Positions 44,371 through 52,196 of a DNA stretch of 64,000 nt are shown here, in pieces. Positions within the stretch are counted from its first letter, which is position 1, and each line of letters begins with the position of its first letter. The notes below the pieces were generated by a model. It saw nothing but the letters and a program-made list of their open reading frames with translations, was not told the origin of the DNA and did no database searches. Source of the stretch: Streptomyces sp. NRRL F-5630 (GTDB lineage: Bacteria; Actinomycetota; Actinomycetes; Streptomycetales; Streptomycetaceae); the NCBI RefSeq assembly GCF_000719475.1, contig NZ_JOGO01000050.1, positions 13,781-77,780 on the forward strand, given 5' to 3'. The position numbers were made by a program, and so were the translations under genes.

Positions 44371-45669
44371 GTGCCAGAAAGCAAGCCGAAGTCCCCGCGC
44401 GTCGCGGTGCTCGCCGACTCGGACACGCGCTGGAAGTGGGGAGCCCTCACCGCCGCCCGTGTCACCGGGTGCGAGGAGCCGGACGGGTTCCTGCTGCGCG
44501 GGCGGGCCACTCCCACCGCCCGGCAGCTCCGCGAGGTCGGGGTGCGCGCCGCCTCGCTGCGGGAAGTGACCGCCAACGGGTTCGTGCGGGCCATGGGCGA
44601 GACCGCGTACGACGTCGTCGTGCTCGCGCTCGTCGGCGGCGGCGTGCAGGCCCTCGTGCACGGGCTGCGGTACGCCTGGCAGGGAGCCGTCAAACGGCCC
44701 GTGCTCGTCACGGGGTACGTCGGGGTCGTCTACGAGAAGCTCGCGGACGGGCTGCTCCTGCGGCACGGCGCCGACCTCGTGCTCGCCAACTCGCGCGACG
44801 ACGCCGAGCGCTTCCGCGCCGTGTACGAGGGTGTCGGCGCCGACAGCGCGAGCGTCGTCGAGTGCGCGCTCCCCTTCCTCCAGGGTGAGCCCGCCGCCGC
44901 GAGCGCCGAAGGCCCCGTCGTCTTCGCCGTGCAGCCCTCCGTGCCCGAGCGCCGCGCCGACCGGCTCTACCTCCTGCGCCGCGCGGCCCAGCACGCCCGG
45001 CTCCACCCGGAGCGCGAGGTCCTCGTCAAGCTCCGCTCGCGCCCCGGCGAGCACACGACGCACATCGAGGAACAGCCGTACCAGAAGCTCGCCCGCTCGC
45101 TCGACCTGCCGCCCAACTGCCGCCTCGAATACGGGCACATGGGCACCATCCTCGACACCGCGAGCCTCCTGGTCACGGTCAGCTCGACGGCGGCCCTGGA
45201 GGCTCTGCACCGCGGCGTGCCGACGGCCGTCCTCACCGATCTCGGCGTCCGCGAAGCCCTCGGCAACCACGCCTTCCTCGGCTCGGGGTGCCTGACCTCC
45301 TGGGACGCGCTCGACGCGGGGCACCTCCCGAAGGCCGATCCCGCGTGGGCGGCGCGGCAGGGCGTCGCGAGCGACCGCCCGTACGAGAGCGCCTTCGACG
45401 CGGCGCGCGCCCGCCTCGCGGCGCTGCTCGCGCGGCCCCAACTGCCGCCCCTCTCCCCGTACTACACCCTCGCCACCGCCCCCGGCTACCTGCCCGGCAT
45501 CCTCGCCAGGCACCACCTCGCCCCCGACGGCTCGCCCCTGCCCGGCGCGCCGAGCGACACGCGTCCGCCCGGGCCGCTCAAGCAGGTCGTGCGGCAGGCC
45601 GCGCGCGGCGCCTACCGGCACGGCGTCCAGCGCGTCGCGCCCGTCATCCGCCGCATGGGGGACCTGTGA
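44371..45669 (+). CDS. DUF6716-type putative glycosyltransferase
   Basis: 432 residues from GTG 44371. It opens with RVAVLADSDTRWKWGALTAA, has GYVGVVYEKLADGLLLR and DLVLANSRDDAERF in the N-terminal half and a second Rossmann-like half with VLVKLRSRPGEHTTH and LLVTVSSTAALEALHRGVPT, resembling the CMP-binding Ser/Thr motif of sialyltransferase-like GT-B enzymes. The C-terminal tail (KQVVRQAARGAYRHGVQR) is basic. It is the first gene of a plus-strand operon; the next start overlaps its stop. Its role is probably transfer of nonulosonic acid or another sugar onto the polymer. Confidence 0.8.
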   Translation: MPESKPKSPRVAVLADSDTRWKWGALTAARVTGCEEPDGFLLRGRATPTARQLREVGVRAASLREVTANGFVRAMGETAYDVVVLALVGGGVQALVHGLRYAWQGAVKRPVLVTGYVGVVYEKLADGLLLRHGADLVLANSRDDAERFRAVYEGVGADSASVVECALPFLQGEPAAASAEGPVVFAVQPSVPERRADRLYLLRRAAQHARLHPEREVLVKLRSRPGEHTTHIEEQPYQKLARSLDLPPNCRLEYGHMGTILDTASLLVTVSSTAALEALHRGVPTAVLTDLGVREALGNHAFLGSGCLTSWDALDAGHLPKADPAWAARQGVASDRPYESAFDAARARLAALLARPQLPPLSPYYTLATAPGYLPGILARHHLAPDGSPLPGAPSDTRPPGPLKQVVRQAARGAYRHGVQRVAPVIRRMGDL

Positions 45670-46922
45670 CCACCGGACCCGCGACCACCACCACCGAAGG
45701 CCCCGCCATGACCCCTCGTGTCCTCGCCGTCATCCCCGCCCGGGGAGGCTCCAAGGGCGTGCCCGCGAAGAACCTCGCGCCCGTCGGCGGCGTCCCGCTC
45801 GTCGTCCGCGCCGTGCGCGAGTGCCTGGCCGCCCGGTACGTCACCGACGTGCACGTCTCGACCGACGACCCGGCGATCTCCCGCGCGGCCCGCGAGGCCG
45901 GGGCCGGCATCGTGCGCAGGCCCGCCGAGCTGGCGGGCGACCTGGCGAGCAGCGAGGCCGCGGTCCTGCACGCGCTCGACACGTACGAGGAGCGGCACGG
46001 CACCGCGCCCGACACCGTCCTCCTCGTCCAGTGCACGAGCCCCTTCCTCCTCGCCTCCGACATCGACGGGGTCGCGCGGGCCGTCGTGGACGGCGGCGCG
46101 GACTCCGCGCTCACCGCCGCGCCCTTCCACGGCTTCGTGTGGCGCCGGGACGACGAGGACGGCGCGCGCGGCGTCAACCACGACCGCCGCACGCGCCCGC
46201 GCCGCCAGGACCGCCCCGAGGACCTCGTCGAGACCGGCGCGGCCTACGCCATGGACGTCGCCGGGTTCCGCGCCCACCGGCACCGCTTCTTCGGCCGTAC
46301 GGAGCTCGTGCGGACCGATCCCGCGCGGGTGCTGGAGATCGACGACCCGCACGAGCTGGAGCGCGCCCGCCTCCTCGCCCCGCACTTCGACGCGCACCGT
46401 CCCGGCGCGCTGCCGAGCCGCGCGGACGTGGACGCGGTCGTGCTCGACTTCGACGGCACGCAGACCGACGACCGCGTCCACATCGACGCCGAGGGCCGCG
46501 AACTCGTCTCCGTGCACCGCGGCGACGGCCTGGGCGTCGCCGCGCTGCGCCGCTCCGGGCTCGCCCTGCTCATCCTCTCCACCGAGGAGAACCCGGTCGT
46601 CGCCGCGCGCGCCCGCAAACTCCGCGTCCCCGTCCTGCACGGCGTCGACCGCAAGGACCTGGCGCTCAAGCAGTGGTGCGAGGAGCAGGGCGTCACGCCC
46701 GAACGCGTCCTCTACGCGGGCAACGACGCCAACGACCTGGCCTGCTTCGGCCTCGTCGGCTGGCCCGTCGCCGTCGCGAACGCCCACGACGCCGTGAAGG
46801 GCGCCGCGCGCGCCGTCACCACCGTGCCCGGCGGCTCCGGCGCGATCCGCGAGATCGCCGGCTGGCTCCTCGGCGGCGACCTCGGCACGCGGGGCACCCC
46901 CGGCGGCCAGGGACGCCCGTAA
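45666..46922 (+). CDS. neuA: CMP-nonulosonic acid synthetase fused to HAD phosphatase (NeuA-HAD)
   Basis: 418 residues. Residues about 15-235 form a cytidylyltransferase: VLAVIPARGGSKGVPAKNL, ARYVTDVHVSTDD, VLLVQCTSPFLL and VETGAAYAMDVAGF. Residues about 255-400 form a HAD domain of the KdsC/C0 type: VVLDFDGTQTDDRVHID (nucleophile Asp), LILSTEENPVV, KDLALKQWCEEQGV and YAGNDANDLACF. The first activates a sialic acid or Kdn with CTP; the HAD domain may remove the 9-phosphate. GTG 45666 overlaps the upstream stop; ATG 45708, closer to the first strand, is an alternative start. Precedes NeuB by 110 bases. Confidence 0.9.
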   Translation: MTTGPATTTTEGPAMTPRVLAVIPARGGSKGVPAKNLAPVGGVPLVVRAVRECLAARYVTDVHVSTDDPAISRAAREAGAGIVRRPAELAGDLASSEAAVLHALDTYEERHGTAPDTVLLVQCTSPFLLASDIDGVARAVVDGGADSALTAAPFHGFVWRRDDEDGARGVNHDRRTRPRRQDRPEDLVETGAAYAMDVAGFRAHRHRFFGRTELVRTDPARVLEIDDPHELERARLLAPHFDAHRPGALPSRADVDAVVLDFDGTQTDDRVHIDAEGRELVSVHRGDGLGVAALRRSGLALLILSTEENPVVAARARKLRVPVLHGVDRKDLALKQWCEEQGVTPERVLYAGNDANDLACFGLVGWPVAVANAHDAVKGAARAVTTVPGGSGAIREIAGWLLGGDLGTRGTPGGQGRP

Positions 46923-47032
46923 GGGACCCACCCGCGAGGGACCCGGGAGACGCCCGCGAGGGCCCCGGAGAGACAACCGACCGAGTCCACCCGAACCCCC
47001 CACACCCACCAGCACAGACCCAAGGACCCGCA

Positions 47033-47992
47033 ATGAGCAACGTCACCACCAACCCCCGCCTCCGCGCCTTCGGCTCCCGCGAGGTCGGCCCCGGACGGCC
47101 CGTCTACATCACCGGCGAGATCGGGATCAACCACAACGGCGAGCTGGACAACGCCCTCGCGCTCATCGATGTCGCCGCCGACGCCGGTTGCGACGCCGTC
47201 AAGTTCCAGAAGCGCACGCCCGAGATCTGCACCCCGCGCGACCAGTGGGACATCGAGCGCGACACCCCGTGGGGCCGCATGACGTACATCGACTACCGGC
47301 ACCGCGTCGAGTTCGGCGAGGACGAGTACCGCGCGATCGACGCGCACTGCCGCGAGCGCGGCATCGACTGGTTCGCGTCGCCGTGGGACACCGAGGCCGT
47401 CGCCTTCCTGGAGAAGTTCGACCTGCCCGCGCACAAGGTCGCCTCGGCCTCGCTCACGGACGACGAGCTCCTGCGCGCGCTGCGCGCCACGGGCCGCTCC
47501 GTCATCCTCTCGACCGGCATGTCCACGCCGCGCCAGATCCGGCACGCGGTGGAGGTGCTGGGCAGCGACAACATCGTGCTGTGCCACGCCACCTCGACCT
47601 ACCCGGCGAAGGCGGAGGAGCTGAACCTGCGGGTCATCCACACCCTCCAGGCGGAGTTCCCGAACGTCCCGATCGGCTACTCCGGCCACGAGACCGGGCT
47701 CCAGACGACGCTCGCCGCCGTCGCGCTCGGCGCGACCTTCGTCGAGCGGCACATCACCCTCGACCGCGCCATGTGGGGCTCCGACCAGGCCGCCTCCGTC
47801 GAGCCGCAGGGCCTCGCGCGCCTCGTCCGCGACATCCGCACGATCGAGCACTCGCTCGGCGACGGCGTCAAGAAGGTGTACGAGTCGGAGCTGGGCCCGA
47901 TGAAGAAGCTGCGCCGCGTCCCGGGCGTCGTCGCGGAGGCGGAGACGGCGGTGCCGGCGGCGACCGGGGCCGCGGCCTCCGCCCGCGTCTGA
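47033..47992 (+). CDS. neuB: N-acetylneuraminate/Kdn synthase family enzyme lacking the SAF domain
   Basis: 319 residues. The TIM-barrel signature is visible: YITGEIGINHNGELDNALALI, CDAVKFQKRTPEICTP, ASPWDTEAVAFLEKF, VILSTGMSTPRQI, LCHATSTYPAKAEELNL, PIGYSGHETG and ATFVERHITLDRAMWGSDQAASVEP. It condenses phosphoenolpyruvate with a mannose-type aldose to a nine-carbon acid. Typical NeuB proteins are about 350 residues with a C-terminal antifreeze-like SAF domain; this one ends after KKLRRVPGVV plus a short Ala-rich tail and has none. Sugar specificity is undetermined; no epimerase NeuC is nearby, consistent with a mannose- or mannose-6-phosphate-derived Kdn. Confidence 0.92.
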   Translation: MSNVTTNPRLRAFGSREVGPGRPVYITGEIGINHNGELDNALALIDVAADAGCDAVKFQKRTPEICTPRDQWDIERDTPWGRMTYIDYRHRVEFGEDEYRAIDAHCRERGIDWFASPWDTEAVAFLEKFDLPAHKVASASLTDDELLRALRATGRSVILSTGMSTPRQIRHAVEVLGSDNIVLCHATSTYPAKAEELNLRVIHTLQAEFPNVPIGYSGHETGLQTTLAAVALGATFVERHITLDRAMWGSDQAASVEPQGLARLVRDIRTIEHSLGDGVKKVYESELGPMKKLRRVPGVVAEAETAVPAATGAAASARV

Positions 47993-48005
47993 GCGCGGTC
48001 AGCGC

Positions 48006-49142
48006 ATGACGATCCCGGGGGAGGCGGGCCCGGACGCGGCCGGGCCCGCCCCCGTCGCCACCCCGGCGGGCGGCACGGGGACCGGCCCCACCGCGCCCGC
48101 CCCCGCCACGCTCGCCTTCGTGGAGAGCCCCGTCCAGCTCCTCAACGTCCTCGAATGGGCCCACGCCACCCCCGGCGTCGACCCCGCCGACGTGCTGCTC
48201 GTCGTGCTCTCGCCCACCGACCCGATGTCGCGCGGCCAGTTGCGGCGCATGGCCGAGTTCGCGCGCGAGGCCGGGATGCGGCTGCGGTGGGAGGAGGCGC
48301 GAGGCGGGAGCGCGGCCCCCGTGCACACCGTGCGGGGGCTCGCGCCCCTGCTGCGGGGCGCGCGGCGGATCGTCATCGGCGACCCGTTCTCGCGGTACGT
48401 GCAGCTGCTGCTCACGCTCGCCCGCGCGCGGGAGCTGGTCGTGGTGGACGACGGGACCGCGACGATGGAGTTCATCGCGCTGCTCGCGCGCGGCGAACCC
48501 CTCGTGCGCTGGCACCGGGGCGGGCGCGGCGGACCCCGTGAACTCGCCTTCGCGCCCTTCGCCCGCACGGCGCGGCGCAAGCTCACACCGGGCCAGGGAC
48601 GCCAGGTCGCCCTGTTCACGTGCATGCCGGTCGAAGGCGTCCCCGAGGGCGTCACTGTCACGACGCACGACTTCGCCTGGACCCGTACCGCCTTCGGCCC
48701 GCCCTCCGTGCGCGCGGGCGCCGACCTCGTCGGCACCTCGCTCGTCGAGACCGGCGTCGTCGCCGAGGACCACTACGTGGCGGCGGTCGACGCGCTCGTG
48801 CGGCACCACGGCGCGGTGCGCTACTTCGCCCACCGCAGGGAGAACACCACCAAGCTCCACCGCCTCGCCGTCGAGACGGGCCTCCAGATCGTCCGCCCCG
48901 ACCTCCCCCTCGAACTCATCGCCCGCCGCGGCCCGATCGGCGCGACGGTCCTCAGCTTCCCCTCGACCGTGGTGCACACCCTGCCGCTCGCCCTGACGGG
49001 GACGGGCGTGCGGGTCGCGGTGTGCGACATCGACCCGGCCTGGCTCACCCCGCACGCCTCCCCCCGCGCCTCGGGCTTCCTGGCGGGCGTGACCGGCACG
49101 GCACGGGGAGTGCGGCGCATAGGAGTGGGGGGCGGCGTCTGA
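48006..49142 (+). CDS. GT52/polysialyltransferase-like glycosyltransferase
   Basis: 378 residues, starting 14 bases after neuB and probably in the same operon. After a Pro/Ala-rich N-terminus of about 35 residues it reads TLAFVESPVQLLNVLEWAH, a start typical of GT52 and polysialyltransferase-like enzymes. A D-D-G motif lies in VVVDDGTATMEF (about 150), RYFAHRRENTTKLHRL matches the catalytic His-containing loop and VLSFPSTVVHTLPLAL the CMP-binding Ser/Thr motif (about 320). It probably transfers the nonulosonic acid made by the preceding genes. ATG 48006 gives the Ala-rich extension; no later start fits. Confidence 0.78.
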   Translation: MTIPGEAGPDAAGPAPVATPAGGTGTGPTAPAPATLAFVESPVQLLNVLEWAHATPGVDPADVLLVVLSPTDPMSRGQLRRMAEFAREAGMRLRWEEARGGSAAPVHTVRGLAPLLRGARRIVIGDPFSRYVQLLLTLARARELVVVDDGTATMEFIALLARGEPLVRWHRGGRGGPRELAFAPFARTARRKLTPGQGRQVALFTCMPVEGVPEGVTVTTHDFAWTRTAFGPPSVRAGADLVGTSLVETGVVAEDHYVAAVDALVRHHGAVRYFAHRRENTTKLHRLAVETGLQIVRPDLPLELIARRGPIGATVLSFPSTVVHTLPLALTGTGVRVAVCDIDPAWLTPHASPRASGFLAGVTGTARGVRRIGVGGGV

Positions 49143-49339
49143 GACGGGGGCGGCGCGTGAGGCGGGAGGCGGCGCCTGAGGCGGACGTCGAACGGACGAG
49201 CGCCCGCACGTGTAAAAGCGAGGCATACCCATGCGAGGCGTCCACCATGCGGGATCGGACGCGTTTTCTTACGCCTTTCCCGGTGAACTTTGACGTTTGA
49301 CTGGATAGTTGCCCCCCGCACCGCCTTACCCTTCGGAGG

Positions 49340-50638
49340 GTGAGCCACCTCGAAGCGCCCGAGACCGATGCCCCTGCCCCCCCTCCCGTCACCCCGGATC
49401 TCACCCCGGCAGGCCCCGCCGCCGCTCCCGGGGCGGCCCTGCCCGGCGCGGCCGCCGACTTCCCGGCCGGGCTGTGCGAGGAGCTGATCGCCTTCCGGCG
49501 CGATCTGCACGCGCACCCCGAGCTGGGCAACCAGGAGGTCCGCACGACCGGTGCGATCAAGGCCAGACTGGAGAAGGCGGGGCTGCGCCCCCGCGTGCTC
49601 AAGGGCGGCACGGGTCTCGTGTGCGACGTCGGCACGTGGGACGGGGGCCGCCCGATGCTCGCGCTGCGTGCCGACATCGACGCGCTGCCCATCCCCGACA
49701 CCAAGGTCACGACGCCCTACCGCTCCACGGTGCCCGGACGCGCGCACGCCTGCGGCCACGACGTGCACACGACCGTCGTGCTCGGCACGGCGCTCGTCCT
49801 CGCCGACCTCCTCGAACGCGGCCTGCTGCCGCGCCCGGTCCGGTTCGTCTTCCAGCCGGCCGAGGAGGTCCTGCCCGGCGGCGCGGCCGACGCGGTGCGC
49901 GACGGGGTGCTGGAGAACGTGGGCCGCATCCTCGCCGTGCACTGCGACCCGAAGGTGGACGCGGGCCGCATCGGGCTGCGCCACGGCCCGATCACCTCGG
50001 CGTGCGACAGCCTCAAGATCTCCCTCGACGGCCCCGGCGGCCACACCGCGCGCCCGCACCTGACGACCGACCTCGTCACGGCCGTCGCGAAGGTCGCCAC
50101 CGAGGTCCCCGCGCTCGTCGCGCGCCGCGTCGACACCCGCGCCGGGCTCGCGATCACGTGGGGCCGCATCGAGTCAGGGCACGCCACGAACGTCATCCCG
50201 CAGCACGCCGAACTCGCCGGGACCGTGCGGTGCCTGGACCAGCGCACGTGGGAGACGGCGCCCGACGCGGTGTACGCGGCGATCGACGAGGTCGCGGCCC
50301 TGTACGGCGCGAAGACGCAGATCACATACGTGCGCGGGGTGCCCCCCGTGGTCAACGAGGCGTCCGCCGCCGACCTGCTGCGCGACGCGATGACCGCGCG
50401 GCACGGCGCCGAGTCCGTCGAGAGCACCGAACAGAGCCTGGGCGGCGAGGACTTCTCCTGGTACCTCCAGCACGTCCCCGGCGCGATGGCCAGGCTCGGC
50501 GTCCGCACCCCGGGCGACCGGCTCTCGCGCGACCTGCACCAGGGCGATTTCGACGTGGACGAGTCGGCGATCACGGTGGGCGTGGAACTCTTCACGGCGG
50601 CGGCGCTCCTGGACGCGGCGGGGGAGCGCGAGGGCTGA
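49340..50638 (+). CDS. M20 family amidohydrolase / metallopeptidase
   Basis: 432 residues, with a disordered N-terminus of about 45 residues. Catalytic features are FRRDLHAHPELGNQEVRT, MLALRADIDALPI, ACGHDVHTTVVLG (metal ligands), FVFQPAEEVLPGGA (catalytic Glu pair), GGHTARP in the lid domain and SLGGEDFSWYLQHVPG near the end. It resembles IAA-amino-acid/hippurate hydrolases and hydrolyses N-acyl amino acids. Only GTG 49340 can start the frame, and the GGAGG ribosome site abuts it directly, giving an abnormal spacing of zero. Monocistronic, with its own terminator. Confidence 0.9.
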   Translation: MSHLEAPETDAPAPPPVTPDLTPAGPAAAPGAALPGAAADFPAGLCEELIAFRRDLHAHPELGNQEVRTTGAIKARLEKAGLRPRVLKGGTGLVCDVGTWDGGRPMLALRADIDALPIPDTKVTTPYRSTVPGRAHACGHDVHTTVVLGTALVLADLLERGLLPRPVRFVFQPAEEVLPGGAADAVRDGVLENVGRILAVHCDPKVDAGRIGLRHGPITSACDSLKISLDGPGGHTARPHLTTDLVTAVAKVATEVPALVARRVDTRAGLAITWGRIESGHATNVIPQHAELAGTVRCLDQRTWETAPDAVYAAIDEVAALYGAKTQITYVRGVPPVVNEASAADLLRDAMTARHGAESVESTEQSLGGEDFSWYLQHVPGAMARLGVRTPGDRLSRDLHQGDFDVDESAITVGVELFTAAALLDAAGEREG

Positions 50639-50643
50639 GCGGC

Positions 50644-50694
50644 GGGGGCGGCCCGGGGGCCGGGCGGCACGCCGCCCGGACGCGGGCCGCCCCC
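50644..50694 (+). terminator. Terminator of the amidohydrolase gene
   Basis: Outer arms GGGGGCGGCCCG and CGGGCCGCCCCC pair perfectly, with a nested CCGGGCGGC/GCCGCCCGG stem inside, starting 6 bases after the stop codon. Confidence 0.8.
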
Positions 50695-50862
50695 AATTCG
50701 CCTCTTCGTCACGCTCGTTCACCGTGCCGTAACGGGCTGTCGGCACGAATGGGTAACGCCTCGCCGAAGCCCTTCAGCCCCCCTTCCGCGCGCATTACTG
50801 TGCGGCGCGTCGAGAGCGCCGGCGAACACGTCGAACAAGCGCCTGGAGAAGGGGAGTTCCCC

Positions 50863-51942
50863 GTGGGTCACAAGTCGAGGTTCACCCGGGCCGCCGTGGG
50901 AGTCGCCGCGCTGGCGCTCGCCGCCACCGCCTGCGGGAAGACGAGCGGCGAGGCGGAGAAGGACGACGCGGAGAAGGGCGGCGGCTCCTCCGCCTCGGCG
51001 TCGTCCTCCAAGGGCATCGGTCTCGCGTACGACGTCGGCGGGCGCGGCGACCAGTCCTTCAACGACTCCGCCTACACGGGCTACGAGAAGGCGCGCGGCG
51101 AGTTCGGGCTCGGCGGCCAGGACCTGGAGCCGAACGACGGGGAGTCGGACGCGGACAAGGTCGCGCGCCTGACCCAGCTCGCCAAGCAGGGCTTCGACCC
51201 GATCATCGGCGTCGGTTTCGCGTACGCGCCCGCCATCAAGGCCGTCGCGCCGAAGTACCCGAAGACGACCTTCGGCATCGTCGACGACGACACGGTGAAG
51301 GCCGCCAACGTCGCCGACCTCGTCTTCCACGAGGAGCAGGGCTCCTACCTCGCCGGGGTCGCGGCGGCGAAGGCGACGAAGAACAAGCACGTGGGCTTCG
51401 TCGGCGGCGTGGACGTGCCGCTCATCCACAAGTTCGGCGCGGGCTTCAAGGCGGGCGTCGCCTCCGTGGACCCGGAGATCAAGGTCGAGGAGCAGTACCT
51501 CACCGAGAAGGCCGAGGACGGCGGCTTCTCCAGCCCGAACCTGGGCAAGGAGGCAGCGAAGGGCCAGCTCGACAAGGGCGCCGACGTCCTCTACGCCGCG
51601 GCCGGTCTCTCGGGCCAGGGCGTCATCGAGGAGGCGGCGGCGGCCGGGAAGTGGGCCATCGGCGTCGACTCGGACCAGTACCGCCAGAAGCCGCTCGCGA
51701 AGTACAGGAAGCACATCCTGACGTCCGTCCTGAAGGACGTGGGCGGCGCGGTGTACGACCTGACGAAGTCGGTCGTGGACGGCTCCCCGAAGACGGGCGA
51801 GACCCGCTTCGACCTGGCCTCGGGCCGCGTCGGCCTCTCCGAGTCGAACCCGGCCTACGGGAAGATGACGGAGCTGACGGCGGCGGTCGAGAAGGCCGAA
51901 GCGGACATCAAGGCGGGCAAGATCGACGTCCCGACATCCTGA
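50863..51942 (+). CDS. BMP family nucleoside-binding lipoprotein 1
   Basis: 359 residues from GTG 50863 with a GGAGAAGGGGA ribosome site. The signal peptide ends in lipobox LAATAC (Cys about 24), followed by a Ser/Glu/Lys linker and a BMP/PnrA-type solute-binding domain: GLAYDVGGRGDQSFNDSAY, IGVGFAYAPAIKAVAPKYP, VADLVFHEEQGSYLAGVAA and FVGGVDVPLIHKFGAGF. It captures nucleosides outside the membrane for the downstream ABC transporter. Its neighbour 255 bases downstream is a close paralogue with long identical blocks. Confidence 0.93.
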   Translation: MGHKSRFTRAAVGVAALALAATACGKTSGEAEKDDAEKGGGSSASASSSKGIGLAYDVGGRGDQSFNDSAYTGYEKARGEFGLGGQDLEPNDGESDADKVARLTQLAKQGFDPIIGVGFAYAPAIKAVAPKYPKTTFGIVDDDTVKAANVADLVFHEEQGSYLAGVAAAKATKNKHVGFVGGVDVPLIHKFGAGFKAGVASVDPEIKVEEQYLTEKAEDGGFSSPNLGKEAAKGQLDKGADVLYAAAGLSGQGVIEEAAAAGKWAIGVDSDQYRQKPLAKYRKHILTSVLKDVGGAVYDLTKSVVDGSPKTGETRFDLASGRVGLSESNPAYGKMTELTAAVEKAEADIKAGKIDVPTS

Positions 51943-51989
51943 CGCCCCCTCCGGAGGGGCTTGAGAGGTGGACCGGGTGCCATATTTCA

Positions 51990-52036
51990 AGCCCCTCCGG
52001 CGTTTGAGGATCGGGGCTCGGGGCGGAGCCCCGAAC
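51990..52036. repeat. Streptomyces-type dispersed intergenic repeat with hairpin
   Basis: The block starting GCCCCTCCGGCGTTTGAGGA, followed by a perfect 9-base-pair hairpin (TCGGGGCTC/GAGCCCCGA, 52011-52034), matches a repeat seen between genes in many Streptomyces genomes as I recall it. It lies between the two BMP genes, behind a short CCCCTCCGGAGGGG palindrome at 51946-51959, and can act as a terminator. Confidence 0.65.
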
Positions 52037-52196
52037 ACCCTGCGGCCCGGGGCGCCACTCTCCGCGAACCGGCGCCCCGCGCCTGGGCACAGGTGGATAA
52101 CGGGTGACCTGCGGGGGTTTTCCGCACGTTCTACGCGCGTTACGCTGCGGCGGAACCAGCGCCCATCGGGGCGCCGCCACACAAGGAGTCCCGCTC

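Noticed and set aside
49289..49332. Promoter for the M20 gene (TTGACG/TTGACT with TACCCT)
   Set aside because: Spacing between the -35-like and -10-like hexamers is about 24 or more bases, too long for a standard promoter.
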